64,000 nt of DNA. It comes from CAYWNK01 sp964459495. Its GTDB lineage: Bacteria; Planctomycetota; UBA1135; GCA-002686595. The DNA is taken from the NCBI GenBank assembly GCA_964459495.1, contig CAYWNK010000005.1:8701-72700 (forward strand). Direction: 5' to 3'. A model generated the notes under the pieces. The model was not told the origin of the DNA, did no database searches, and saw nothing but the letters and a program-made list of their open reading frames with translations. The translations under genes and the position numbers were made by a program. Below are positions 1 to 8,678 of the stretch, piece after piece. Numbering within the stretch: the stretch's first letter is position 1; the number at the start of each line of letters is the position of its first letter.

Positions 1-1
1 G

Positions 2-1771
2 AAGGAAACGGAGCTCGGCACAGAACTCCTCCGACAACTCGACGCCCATGCGGTGTCCGGGCAACCACTCTCGGTGAGCCGACTCCCCATTCGCGCCCCC
101 GAGGGGCTCCAGGAAAAAACCGTCCTCCGCTGCGGCCAGGGCATCGATGGGCAGGGAGTCCTGGGTCGCCCGACGCACACAGAGCTCAATGGTCCGGAAT
201 CGGAACAACCCGCCCCTGGCATTCCCTTTGTTTTGATCGACCCGATGGTCTCCGAACAGGGCCAGGACATCATCACGATCACGTCGGACCTGGTCGAGCA
301 ATACCTCGCCACCCTGGATCATCTGGCAGGAGTTCGCCACGGTCACCTGGCTGGACACCCCCGGGCCAAAGGTGCTGTTGATTCCGATGGAATGCCCGAC
401 ACCGTTGAAACGGTCGACCGGCATGGGATTCGCCGCAATATCCTGAGCCAAAAGAACCCGATTCCACAGCCGGGTGAGGTTCTGTTTCTGGAATTCGAGC
501 AGGTCGACCCGTCCGGTGGCCGTGGACGCCCCCAGCGGGGCAAGCTTCTGAGCTTTGGCAGGCACTTTCGATACCGCTGGAAGTACACCGACTCCACCAC
601 CAAGAGTGCAGGCGAACTGCGCACCGTCCTCGCCCCCACGGCAACGGAACGCAAGCTCGAGGCCTCCGGCGCCCCCAAGGGCTTGAGTGGGGGTCGATTG
701 ATGTTTGGCTATGTCGGACCCCAGACCTCGGAGCAGGACTCGGGAGCTCAGCCCTTCACCACCGGGATCGGGAAGGGAGACTTCGCTACCCTTGCCGGTC
801 GGCTCTCGTTCAACTTCGCCAGTGAAGTCATCGGCAACAGGACTCCCGCCCAGCGCTTCCTTGCTATGGACCGAGGCGGATTCGTCCCCCTGCGTGTCCT
901 AAGCAGCCCCCGGGCCTCTGCGATCGAGTTCTACCTCGACCAGGAAAGGGCCTCGCAGCGCACGGACGGAGGGTCTCTTCTCACCTATGGTGAGTACAAG
1001 GATGATCCAGCCCGCGCAGAGCTGCGCGGACGCAAGTTCTACCTCCACCAGCCGGATGCGGCGAACGACCCAAGCATCTACGAGTTTCACCCAAGTACGT
1101 CAGACGAGCACAAGCTGTTCCGTAGCGATCAGTGCTCAATGGCCCGTTTCGTTTCAGCCCCCGGCACAGAGTTTCTCTGCACCCTGCGTTTCCGCGACCT
1201 GCGCTCCTGGGAGCTGGGTGCTCTGCTATTCGTCCTGTTCCCCAACAAGGAGAGGATCAAGACTCTGGTCGGCCAACTGAAGCCTGCCTTCCAAGACATG
1301 GTCTCCAACTGGTCTGAGGCCTGGTACACACATGCCAACGGTCCTCTTTTTGCGCACAAGATCGGCCATGGGCGCCCCTTGGGGCTGGGCAGTATCCACT
1401 TGGATCTCGAGGAATGGCTCTCCCTCACTCGCTCCAAGGGTGGCTCTACCCAACTCGCCGAGTTCTCCGCAGAGCTTGTCGAAAGCGAATTTGTCCGCCA
1501 TCTCGAGGCCTTCGCCACGAAGCTGGGGGAATTGAGGGGAGAAAGCCAGCCGCTTTGGGCGAAGCAGGTGCTTCGCCCATGGCTTGAAGTGCACCGCTTC
1601 GCGGGGCGCACGCACTACCAATACCCGCAGCTGCCGAACAGCAGCCACGTCTACGAGTATCACACCCAACTGCGCAACGAGCACCTTCAGGGCCGCCGCT
1701 ACAAGAAGGGACACTCCGAGGCGCATCCGGAGAACGTCGGCCTGAAGAACATCGAGGACTACGGTCAATAG
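2..1771 (+). CDS. Type III CRISPR RAMP (Cas7-like) protein, 5' end outside window
   Basis: The frame is open to the left edge, so the gene is truncated by the window; GTG at 53 is the first possible start inside it, but the reading continues upstream without a stop. The visible protein carries RAMP hallmarks: a segment around 700-830 reading GRLMFGYVG followed by GRLSFNFA, and a C-terminal glycine-rich loop HKIGHGRPLGLGS at about nt 1354-1392. This layout resembles the TIGR03986 family of large type III RAMP proteins as I remember it; no search was run. Such proteins form the crRNA-binding backbone and may cleave target RNA. It ends 2 nt before cas6, in the same direction, so both are probably one operon with the effector genes to the left (cas10 is not visible here). 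The exact subtype cannot be set from this window. Confidence 0.8.
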   Translation, partial: KETELGTELLRQLDAHAVSGQPLSVSRLPIRAPEGLQEKTVLRCGQGIDGQGVLGRPTHTELNGPESEQPAPGIPFVLIDPMVSEQGQDIITITSDLVEQYLATLDHLAGVRHGHLAGHPRAKGAVDSDGMPDTVETVDRHGIRRNILSQKNPIPQPGEVLFLEFEQVDPSGGRGRPQRGKLLSFGRHFRYRWKYTDSTTKSAGELRTVLAPTATERKLEASGAPKGLSGGRLMFGYVGPQTSEQDSGAQPFTTGIGKGDFATLAGRLSFNFASEVIGNRTPAQRFLAMDRGGFVPLRVLSSPRASAIEFYLDQERASQRTDGGSLLTYGEYKDDPARAELRGRKFYLHQPDAANDPSIYEFHPSTSDEHKLFRSDQCSMARFVSAPGTEFLCTLRFRDLRSWELGALLFVLFPNKERIKTLVGQLKPAFQDMVSNWSEAWYTHANGPLFAHKIGHGRPLGLGSIHLDLEEWLSLTRSKGGSTQLAEFSAELVESEFVRHLEAFATKLGELRGESQPLWAKQVLRPWLEVHRFAGRTHYQYPQLPNSSHVYEYHTQLRNEHLQGRRYKKGHSEAHPENVGLKNIEDYGQ

Positions 1772-1773
1772 GC

Positions 1774-2700
1774 ATGCTCGGGGAAGAAGAAACCGCACTT
1801 CGGTCTTCACTACGGGTCGAGCGGCTGGAGCTCGATCTCGAGACCACCAGTCCCGGCCAACTCCTTCCCTGGATTGGCCCGGCCCTGCGCGGCAACGTGG
1901 GCGACCGACTGCGTGAGTCATGCCGCTGTGACGACGGCCGGCACCTCTCGAACTGCCCCTATGGCCTCCTCTATGACCCAAGCCCCGCCCCCGGTGTCCC
2001 GGCAGGAAAAGTGCGGCCTATCCGCCCCCTATCTCTGGCTCCCGCTTTTCCCCTCGGCTCGGCCCCCCTGCGCAAGGGCAGTCGAATTCGATTGGCCGTC
2101 ACCACCTTCGGGGCATCGTCCGAACGGGGTACGGAGATCGTGGCAGAGGCCCTCGACCAGGCCGGCCGAGTTCGGGGCCTGGGCCCAGACCAGGTCCAGT
2201 ACAAGGTCGACCCGAATTCCATACGCCTGCAGTCCTCCCTCCTGCAGGCGAGCGACCTCCCGGACCACCCTGATGAGATTTCCGGCGTAGTCCCGCGCTT
2301 GCGGATCCAGCTCCATGCACCACTCTTCTTGACAACCCGGTCGGACTCGGGTCGCCGGGTTCAGCAGACCGACCCGGCCCTTTCGGATCTACTTCGCGCA
2401 TCGCTGCGAGTCCTTGGTGCCGCCTTCCGAATGCACGCAGAGCCACTGCCCAGTGATTTCCACGCCCTACGCACCGCGGCCGACCCGGTTCACAGGATCC
2501 CATCCCAGTGGCAGCCCTTCGAACAAGCTCGATGGTCTAGCCGCACCCACCACCGACACCGCATGCGCGGCGTCCAAGGCTCCGCAGTATTCTCCAACGT
2601 GCCCTGGTCCCTGATCCCCTGGCTCACCTGGGGAGGACGCCTGCACGCCGGCACCCACCGTGTCGCAGGCGCCGGCGCCTGGACGGTTACTTTGGGGTAG
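1774..2700 (+). CDS. cas6: Cas6 pre-crRNA endoribonuclease
   Basis: This 308-aa protein would cut the repeat transcripts of the three arrays into crRNAs. It matches the PF10040-type Cas6 pattern. Near residues 33-68 it reads WIGPALRG followed by Cys50, Cys52 and Cys61 in the context NCPYGLLYDP, typical of the N-terminal ferredoxin-like RAMP domain. The C-terminus (about 286-305) holds the glycine-rich loop GGRLHAGTHRVAGAGAW. ATG at 1774 follows the RAMP stop by 2 nt, so the genes are translationally coupled. The expected cut lies just upstream of the GTTGAAAC end of the repeat, giving an 8-nt 5' handle as in other type III systems; this is inference from family behaviour. Its last 14 bp overlap the convergent CARF-HEPN gene. 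The catalytic histidine cannot be named with confidence. Confidence 0.88.
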   Translation: MLGEEETALRSSLRVERLELDLETTSPGQLLPWIGPALRGNVGDRLRESCRCDDGRHLSNCPYGLLYDPSPAPGVPAGKVRPIRPLSLAPAFPLGSAPLRKGSRIRLAVTTFGASSERGTEIVAEALDQAGRVRGLGPDQVQYKVDPNSIRLQSSLLQASDLPDHPDEISGVVPRLRIQLHAPLFLTTRSDSGRRVQQTDPALSDLLRASLRVLGAAFRMHAEPLPSDFHALRTAADPVHRIPSQWQPFEQARWSSRTHHRHRMRGVQGSAVFSNVPWSLIPWLTWGGRLHAGTHRVAGAGAWTVTLG

Positions 2701-4354
2701 GAAGGATCGGATGATCCTTCAGGCGTTGTGCCAGCCTGTCCACCAGGCCGTCGAGTCGGGCGCCTATCGAGCTCCCATTTAGACTCTCGAAGACGTCCTC
2801 GACCAATGCCTGCCCCACGATCGATGGGGCCCCCGACCAGAGCCCCCAGCTCGCCATCATGGCGCTTGCGCTCGCGATGAATTCTTCGCTCGGGATCGAA
2901 TGCGCAACGTCGTTGCGCAAGTCACGGACCCCTTTCCCTTGCAGTGCGACGGGTCGGTCTCTTGGCACGTCTGGGCTCTTGGAAATCTGTGTGGAGAGGG
3001 CTTGAAGCGACGGATCCTTCAAGGCGTGCTTGACCAATTTTCCGGCCTGGGCCGAGCCATCCCTGACTTCATAGACGTGGAGGCCATCATTCAATCCGAT
3101 GAACAGAAACGGCCTCGCTGTGTTGTCCTTGGGGAGTGGCTCTTTGGTTCCCCCCGGCACGATCACCAACTTTGGACTCATGGGCACTTCTGCACCAATG
3201 CGGCGTGGCTGATCGGCATTCCATACGAAACGGGATTCCAGGTGATCCCAAATCGCGCTTTCGAAGAAAGAGACGGTTAGGTGGATCGCGCGAGGGATGT
3301 CCTTCGCTCGGAGAGCCATCTCGAGCAAGAGACCTGCTCTCAGGCTCCGCTTCGGCTCTAAGAACTCTTCGATGTCGCAGGTCGTAGGCACAGGTTGCGA
3401 GGTTGCCCAGAGGTAGGCCCATTCGATGACCTCAACCCATCCTCGTTCGCCTTCTTGATCGGCAAGGTGTCGTACGGCTCCCCATGCACCGACGGGCTGT
3501 CCCTGTGAAAGCAGATGGATCGCTCGCCGTCTAGCCCTGTAGATCTCCTCGATACTCGCTCCCCCTTCCTTGCGAATCGCCCTTTCTTCCGTTGCTCCGA
3601 CTTCAGCCGCTTCCCGAGGACCCTTCTTGGGCGGATGATCCACCTGGGACCACTCCTCTTTGCTCTTGCAGTCCTTCCTCTTGGCAGGCTTGGGCTCCGG
3701 CACGACGAGTCGATGGACCTCACATTTCGCCGGAGCAAACAACAGGGTCAGCTCCTCCACGATGGGATCCAGTTGCTTGATCCCTGAAGAGGAGAGCAGC
3801 ACGACGCACTCAGGCTGAGCGGTGTCCATCGCGTGGCGAATGAACCCGGAGATCCTCTCCACCACGTCGCGCCGGACAATGACATCCCCCTGGCTTCGAG
3901 CCTCGACCCTGCCCTCCTCAAGGTAGATCCCCGGGTGGATCCGGCCTCCCCCAGCCCCTGCCCAGCTCGGAACCAGTTCTTCCAGTCGCCGCGTCAGCAG
4001 ATCCACTGCCCTCCGTGGATCGCCGTCATCCTGTCGTTTCGTCCCTAAGAGCAGGGCGTCGGTCACCTCCATCTGAGTTCCTTGCCCCTGGGGATGCCAT
4101 CCTTCCACATAGCGAAGAACGGCGTCCAGCCGTGGAGTGCATAGCTTGAAATCTCCTTTCGGAAGGTCGTCCACACCGATCGTCTTCCCCCTTCCTCGAA
4201 TGACCGCCTTGTCGGCAAATCCCCAGCGCTCGCGGCATGCGAGCAACATGTCGTGAACGATGCCGCAGCAAAATCGATCCAAACTGAGCCGTTCTGTTTC
4301 CGTCCAGAGCTGAACGTCTGAGATACCGGTTGTCACGATCAACAGTGTTTTCAT
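2687..4354 (-). CDS. CARF-HEPN ribonuclease (Csm6/Csx1-like)
   Basis: A 555-aa putative cyclic-oligoadenylate-activated RNase that would act when the type III effector meets target RNA. The N-terminus MKTLLIVTTGISDVQLW is a Rossmann-like first strand, and about 200 residues in there is a CARF-like VVLLSSSGIKQ segment. Near the C-terminus the HEPN catalytic motif R-x4-H is present as R480-NDVA-H485, inside DLRNDVAHS. ATG at 4354 is preferred over the longer open frame to 4474 because it gives the CARF-like start and an ATGA overlap (4351-4354) with the upstream CorA-like gene. It is the last gene of a four-gene minus-strand operon. Its 3' end overlaps cas6 by 14 bp in convergent orientation, so antisense effects are possible. 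The CARF assignment rests on pattern and context; the HEPN motif is directly visible. Confidence 0.78.
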   Translation of the reverse strand: MKTLLIVTTGISDVQLWTETERLSLDRFCCGIVHDMLLACRERWGFADKAVIRGRGKTIGVDDLPKGDFKLCTPRLDAVLRYVEGWHPQGQGTQMEVTDALLLGTKRQDDGDPRRAVDLLTRRLEELVPSWAGAGGGRIHPGIYLEEGRVEARSQGDVIVRRDVVERISGFIRHAMDTAQPECVVLLSSSGIKQLDPIVEELTLLFAPAKCEVHRLVVPEPKPAKRKDCKSKEEWSQVDHPPKKGPREAAEVGATEERAIRKEGGASIEEIYRARRRAIHLLSQGQPVGAWGAVRHLADQEGERGWVEVIEWAYLWATSQPVPTTCDIEEFLEPKRSLRAGLLLEMALRAKDIPRAIHLTVSFFESAIWDHLESRFVWNADQPRRIGAEVPMSPKLVIVPGGTKEPLPKDNTARPFLFIGLNDGLHVYEVRDGSAQAGKLVKHALKDPSLQALSTQISKSPDVPRDRPVALQGKGVRDLRNDVAHSIPSEEFIASASAMMASWGLWSGAPSIVGQALVEDVFESLNGSSIGARLDGLVDRLAQRLKDHPILPTPK

Positions 4355-6126
4355 TCCGATGCTCCGACCTTGGTGAATTCTCGAAACCGTATGGCAAGAA
4401 CCGCGATGAGCAGGAACGCTCCAGCGACCCCTCCAAGGACGATGATTCGAGGCCAAAGGCCGGACCCGACCCAATCTCCCAGTGCCGTCCCTTGAAACGC
4501 AGCCAGCAGTGAATCCAAGAATGCCACCGGGCCAAACAACACAGCCAAGATCGCCAGAGCCACCTGCATGGAACGGATGCGCCTCTCCGCTCGAACAGAG
4601 CGGTTGGTTTGTTCCTCCATAGCGAGTGCCAAGGACTGCTGCGCCGTTTCGGCTCTGGCCGTCTCTTCCTCCCTGAGCCGCTCCTCCAGGTAGCGGACGT
4701 CAGCCAACCCGCGGCTCAAGCCCTGGACCAACCCATCCATGTCGAAGACCTGACGGAGGGCGCCGTAGAACTCCTGGTACTCGGGAGCGCCCCCGCAATC
4801 GCTGCCCGTGACACTGAGCAGCTCGCCAACACAACGCTCCAGCACCTGCCTGTGGGTCTCCATGCACTGCTGGATGCGCCCCCCCAGGCCACCCTCCCGA
4901 GAGCGGAGGACGAGCCCGAATGCGGAGAGCTCTTGGTGTCGGGTCGCCAGGCTGTAGCGCTCCGCCAGAACCAGCATGTGCAGATAGGCGTAGACCTGTT
5001 GAAACCTGTGGGGCCGGTCCCGATCCTCAAAGGCCTCCGCCAAGCCGCCGGAGGGCCAGGTCAACTGGACCACCCCCATCCTGGAAATGCCCTGGAACAC
5101 ATGCGCCCGAGGGGTCAAGACTCGATCGCCTGGGACGGTCCCTGGGGCCAGGTATTCGGCGGAGAAAGCCCTGCGTAGCTGAAATCCTCGGAGGTCAAGG
5201 ATCTCCTGTGTTGGCTTGCCTTGCAGCTTGACGTGCACGTGCTGGCGGGTCCGTTCGGACGCGTCCACGCGCTGGATCCTGATCGGCTTCGCTCCATTCA
5301 GGACATCACGATGGACTGCGTCCCGATCGACAAGATCCAGCCCTTCCGAGCGCCCCTCCACGCTCGTCTCCCACTTGGTCAGCAGCAGCCAATTGGCCCA
5401 GGTGGCCAGGGAGGTCCACCCCTCAGGCTCTTCGGTGTGCTGATGACATCGGCCCACGGCCGGCGCCAGTGGGCCGAAGGACTCCCTGTAGGCCGCATGG
5501 GGCATTGAGGGCTTGTGCTCCCCCTCTTGCTTGCCACGGCGAGTTGGACCGAGGAGCTGGATGCCCTTGACTCGACCTCGGCGTCCCCCCTTCGACGTGG
5601 GCCTTCGCAGGTGACGGAACAAATTCACCCCCTCGACCAACCGGTCAAGAGGAGCCTCTCCATGTGCGGGTTGCCACCGAATCGAAAGCACTCCCGCATC
5701 CAGGGTCAGGAGTGCCAAGTGGATGTGGGTAACCTCGAACTCCACCTGCTCCAATGCCTCGCCCGCCGCTTCGACTCCGAATCGAATCCTCTGAAATTGC
5801 TCCTGTACGATGTCCTTGGGAACCTCCAACCAGGCTGGAGAAGTGCGCCAGTTCCGGCCACCAGCCCCTCCCCCCTGGGGGAGCGCCCCAGGGATCAAGG
5901 CCTGCTGAAGAGCCGGGAAGAATTCTAGGACCTCGTCCGGCAGCTTCTCTCGCTCCTTCCAGAGCAAGCTTCCCGGCTCGCCGGTGCGACGGCGGATCAA
6001 AGCCCTTCCCAGGAGACCCCGGAGATAGACTTCACGACCAGCTGGATCCACTTCTCCAGTGCGAAACGGGATCAAGACCTGGCTGGTCAAGGCACCGAGG
6101 GGTTCATCCTGCTGTTGTTCGTCCAT
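4351..6126 (-). CDS. CorA-like two-TM membrane protein of the CRISPR locus
   Basis: This 591-aa protein has a long soluble part, a coiled-coil helix rich in Glu/Arg (about 470-518) and two C-terminal transmembrane helices (about 520-540 and 560-580) joined by a short loop, ending in a basic tail. That architecture, next to a CARF-HEPN gene and type III genes, resembles the CorA-family membrane effectors of some type III systems, which respond to nucleotide second messengers. The GMN selectivity motif of true CorA magnesium channels is absent from the loop (about 541-558), so a transport role is not supported by sequence. It overlaps the CARF-HEPN gene by 4 bp and follows the RING-like gene by 8 bp. 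The alternative is an unrelated membrane-anchored coiled-coil protein; the membrane topology is sure, the family is not. Confidence 0.55.
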   Translation of the reverse strand: MDEQQQDEPLGALTSQVLIPFRTGEVDPAGREVYLRGLLGRALIRRRTGEPGSLLWKEREKLPDEVLEFFPALQQALIPGALPQGGGAGGRNWRTSPAWLEVPKDIVQEQFQRIRFGVEAAGEALEQVEFEVTHIHLALLTLDAGVLSIRWQPAHGEAPLDRLVEGVNLFRHLRRPTSKGGRRGRVKGIQLLGPTRRGKQEGEHKPSMPHAAYRESFGPLAPAVGRCHQHTEEPEGWTSLATWANWLLLTKWETSVEGRSEGLDLVDRDAVHRDVLNGAKPIRIQRVDASERTRQHVHVKLQGKPTQEILDLRGFQLRRAFSAEYLAPGTVPGDRVLTPRAHVFQGISRMGVVQLTWPSGGLAEAFEDRDRPHRFQQVYAYLHMLVLAERYSLATRHQELSAFGLVLRSREGGLGGRIQQCMETHRQVLERCVGELLSVTGSDCGGAPEYQEFYGALRQVFDMDGLVQGLSRGLADVRYLEERLREEETARAETAQQSLALAMEEQTNRSVRAERRIRSMQVALAILAVLFGPVAFLDSLLAAFQGTALGDWVGSGLWPRIIVLGGVAGAFLLIAVLAIRFREFTKVGASE

Positions 6127-6134
6127 AGGTCCGA

Positions 6135-7007
6135 TCAGATTCCGCCGGGCTGCAAACTGGGAACCGCATCCTGTCCTTCCGAGCGTGCCTGGACAAGGGC
6201 AGGCATTGCGCGCTGCATCCCCTGAAGCAGCCCGCGGTCCCGCCCGATTTCGGACCCCAGTGCCTTGTCCTCAAACGTGGCGAAGGCGGCCTCCCTGGCA
6301 ACCCGGGAGAACCCGGCGAATGCCCACAGGGAGGCGCTGTAGCTCTCTTTGGCTGCGTTCAGCTCAGCTCGAGACTCTTCGAGTGCATCGGAGATGGCCC
6401 GTAGGGTGTTCTCGATGCGGCCTCGCTGCAGCCGACTCAAGACTTGCGCCTGTCTCTGGTCCTCCCGGAGTCCCTCCAGACGCTGGAGCGCCCCTCGATA
6501 GCGGCGAGCACCGTCCAGCGCCAGCTCTAGATGGGTCAAGGCCAACCCGGGCTCCGCGCGCTCGCGCAGGCCTGCATGGTTGGACTCTCCAAGAGCTGAA
6601 TCCAAAGCCGGATCGGCCCGGGAAGAGCGGGCTGCTTCCCCTTTGGTTCCCACGATGGTCGCCGCCCTGGCCTCCGGCCGATTGCCGAGAAAGAACTGCG
6701 CCCCGCCGATTCCGAGCGACCCCAACAGCAGCACTCCCACCACGGAAGACCAGGACGTGCCCTCGGCAGCCTCCGTCCACATCTCTTCCACCAGTTCCTG
6801 CTCCATGGGGCCTTCCGGAGAAGCCACCCAAGTCCCCGCCGGACCGCACAGGGGGCAATGCGGCAGGAGGTCCAGATGCCCCCTATGGCACTTCGCTCCA
6901 CAGGAGGAACAACTCACCGACTCTTCAGCGTCCAGCCCCACTGCCCCCCAACACCAAAGGCACCGCAGGCTCGGCGGGTGGTTCCCGGCTCGCGAGGGGC
7001 TAGGCAC
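6135..7007 (-). CDS. RING-like zinc finger, single-TM, coiled-coil protein
   Basis: About 290 aa. The N-terminus carries eight spaced zinc ligands: C16-x2-C19, C33-x2-C36, C40-H41, H44 and C51-x2-C54 (counting from GTG 7007), a cross-brace pattern like the prokaryotic RING-type domains. One transmembrane helix follows (VVGVLLLGSLGIGGAQFFLG), then a long helical, Glu/Arg-rich region likely to form a coiled coil. The start is uncertain: GTG 7007 overlaps the upstream HEPN gene by 8 bp, while TTG 7046 and GTG 7034 are also open. Its place in a tight operon with two HEPN proteins and a CorA-like protein suggests a membrane-located role in the CRISPR response. No enzymatic function can be read from the sequence. 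Confidence 0.6.
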   Translation of the reverse strand: MPSPSRAGNHPPSLRCLWCWGAVGLDAEESVSCSSCGAKCHRGHLDLLPHCPLCGPAGTWVASPEGPMEQELVEEMWTEAAEGTSWSSVVGVLLLGSLGIGGAQFFLGNRPEARAATIVGTKGEAARSSRADPALDSALGESNHAGLRERAEPGLALTHLELALDGARRYRGALQRLEGLREDQRQAQVLSRLQRGRIENTLRAISDALEESRAELNAAKESYSASLWAFAGFSRVAREAAFATFEDKALGSEIGRDRGLLQGMQRAMPALVQARSEGQDAVPSLQPGGI

Positions 7008-7797
7008 GGGGCGGGATCGCCTGAAGGGCTTCACGAACTCCCGCAATCAACTCGCGAACCTCACCAACGGTCGGCTCCGACTGATCCTCACCGGGAGCAT
7101 GAGCGCAATGATTGCGAAGAACGGCATAGGTCTCCAGGCGTGTCCGAGTGGCAGCGTCACACAGGCCGTTGGCCCACAGGACATTCGTCATGGGTCCCAA
7201 AGTCGGTTTCTTAGGGAGATCGCTTGCCGCGACGTGCAGGCTCAAGACCCTCGTCAGGTGTCGCTCGAGGGCGACACCCGCCAGCATGCCGGCGGCTCGG
7301 ACCTGCTTGGCCCGGCACAGGATCTCTGCCGCATCGAGTTCCGACATGGCCATCTCCATGTGCACGAGTTGTTCGAGCCTACGCAGCGCTCCATCAAAGT
7401 GCACCTCTAGGGCAGCCAGGATCGATCCCTGGTGCCGAATGGCATTCATGGCTTGAGTAGACGTCCGAAACAGAGGCTTGTCGTAGGGGCCTGGCGGTGC
7501 GGGGCGGCCGCGCAAGTAATCCGCCACGCCGTATTGGCTGAAGCCAGAGTCCCCTCCCCCGGCCCTGCCGAAATACAGCTCCTCGAATTCTCCCACCCGG
7601 TCGGGGGCCAGGACCCGCAGGTAGTGACGTCCGAGCTCGTACCAGACCTGATAGGCCTCGCGCAGCTCTTCGATGCCCCCAAGGCCCCCTCCCACCAAAC
7701 GCAGGAGACCCGCTCGGGCATCCAACAACTTCCGCAGTCCTGCGCGCGTGTGCAGGCCTGTGGCAGGGCGGGTCGCGATCTTCGAACTCGAGAGCAT
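7000..7797 (-). CDS. HEPN-domain protein, putative RNase or toxin
   Basis: A 265-aa protein and the first gene of the four-gene minus-strand operon. The C-terminal half is helical and contains VALERHLTRVLSLH followed by ETYAVLRNHCAHAPGE, which includes the HEPN motif R228-NHCA-H233 (R-x4-H). HEPN domains of this kind are metal-independent RNases or scaffolds in defence systems. No CARF or nucleotide-sensor domain is visible, unlike the CARF-HEPN protein at the other end of the operon. ATG 7797 was chosen because the longer frame to 8001 adds only low-complexity Arg/Gly/Pro sequence. The N-terminal 120 residues, with RAGLRKLLDARAGLLRLV, are not recognisable. Substrate and trigger are unknown. 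Confidence 0.65.
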   Translation of the reverse strand: MLSSSKIATRPATGLHTRAGLRKLLDARAGLLRLVGGGLGGIEELREAYQVWYELGRHYLRVLAPDRVGEFEELYFGRAGGGDSGFSQYGVADYLRGRPAPPGPYDKPLFRTSTQAMNAIRHQGSILAALEVHFDGALRRLEQLVHMEMAMSELDAAEILCRAKQVRAAGMLAGVALERHLTRVLSLHVAASDLPKKPTLGPMTNVLWANGLCDAATRTRLETYAVLRNHCAHAPGEDQSEPTVGEVRELIAGVREALQAIPPRA

Positions 7798-8196
7798 GGG
7801 ACGCCGTTTCCAAACGCGTGCGAGCGAGGAAACCGGCGGCCTAAGGGAGAAAATCCCAGGACATCCGCCCGAACTTCGCTTGCCCCACGTTCCTGGTCTC
7901 CCCTGGAGCAGTCCAGGCAGCCCCCCCCACCTCTGACCCGAACCCATAGAAGATTCTCCTTCTCCCCTGCGCGGCAAGGAGCCCAACTCGTCCCTCCGCA
8001 TCCACGAGCAGCCTCAATCCGCTTCCCTCGCATTCCGCCGTCTCAGGAGCGGCAACGACCCCCCAGCGCTGTACCCGAGCATCCGAGATCTGCTGCCCAC
8101 CAAGCTGGCACGGACCTCGATCTTCGTCCGCTCAAGTCCCAACGAAGTCACCCGCGACACCATGACTCTCAGCTCCCCTGCGAAGGACCTTGCAAC
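7798..8196. other. Intergenic region between the HEPN operon and the array-1 leader
   Basis: No convincing gene. It must hold the minus-strand promoter for the 7797 to 2687 operon. Open frames on both strands here are short, Arg/Pro/Ser-rich and without family features. No strong -35/-10 pair could be picked in this GC-rich stretch. Confidence 0.5.
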
Positions 8197-8357
8197 CCGA
8201 ACTGGGCACTCCCGTAAACCACAGCAAGGCAAGGCCTTAAACCCGATCAGGAGTCGACGCCTCCACCCCCCCACCGCTCGATCTCGCCATAATTCGGACG
8301 AAGTGGGCAAACACGGCCAACAACCTGTTCCCCCCCCAACAGGTTAGGATCGCGGCA
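8197..8357 (+). promoter_or_regulatory. Leader of CRISPR array 1
   Basis: The leader holds two copies of a motif, CCGAACTGGGCA (GAACTGGGCA begins at 8199) and TCGGACGAAGTGGGCAAACA (GAAGTGGGCA begins at 8300). They are 101 bp apart, and the second lies 58 bp before the first repeat. Arrays 2 and 3 have the same pair at 100 bp and 57 bp. The motif resembles the repeat core CCGAACTAGAGGCA. Just before the array sits a perfect inverted repeat, AACCTGTT (8322-8329) and AACAGGTT (8338-8345), around eight C residues. A leader on the left agrees with the degenerate last repeat on the right. Confidence 0.7.
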
Positions 8358-8545
8358 GTCGCAGCTCCCCTGCCGAACTAGAGGCAGTTGAAACAACTGG
8401 TTGTTGGCCGAGCCGCAAATCGCCTTCACACCGGTCGCAGCTCCCCTGCCGAACTAGAGGCAGTTGAAACAGAATCTGTCGATTGTGCGCTATTGATTCC
8501 TTGATCGAGTCGCAGCTCCCCTGCCGAACCAGAGGCAGTTGACCC
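8358..8545 (+). CRISPR. CRISPR array 1 (3 repeats, 2 spacers)
   Basis: Repeats of 37 bp lie at 8358-8394, 8434-8470 and 8509-8545; spacers are 39 and 38 bp. Repeats start GTCGCAGCTCCCC, contain the short stem CTGCC/GGCAG around GAACTAGA, and end GTTGAAAC, the usual type III 5' handle. The third repeat has a T-to-C change after CCGAAC and ends GTTGACCC, marking it as the leader-distal end. crRNA is therefore read from the plus strand. It shares its 3' 24 nt with arrays 2 and 3 but differs in the 5' third. Spacer targets are unknown. Confidence 0.97.
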
Positions 8546-8678
8546 CCTTCGGGAAGCTCCGTGAGGAGCTCGAACCGACCGCGTCGCTGCGACCCGATCT
8601 GCTGGCCTGTGCAGTACTTGCCCGAGCATAAGGCCTTTGGACCCGGCACAGGTGGTCCCCGCAGCCCGTCCCGACTTG

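Noticed and set aside
1226..1981. 251-aa minus-strand open frame across the RAMP/cas6 junction
   Set aside because: It is antisense to two well-supported genes and has only Arg/Gly-rich shadow sequence.
4351..6126. A genuine CorA magnesium transporter
   Set aside because: No GMN motif between the two TM helices and the context is CRISPR.
6059..7003. 314-aa plus-strand frame opposite the RING-like gene
   Set aside because: Pro/Arg/Ser-rich with no domains; the opposite strand has a clear zinc finger and TM helix.
8395..8508. Self-targeting by spacers of array 1
   Set aside because: No obvious match elsewhere in the window on reading; it needs a proper alignment.
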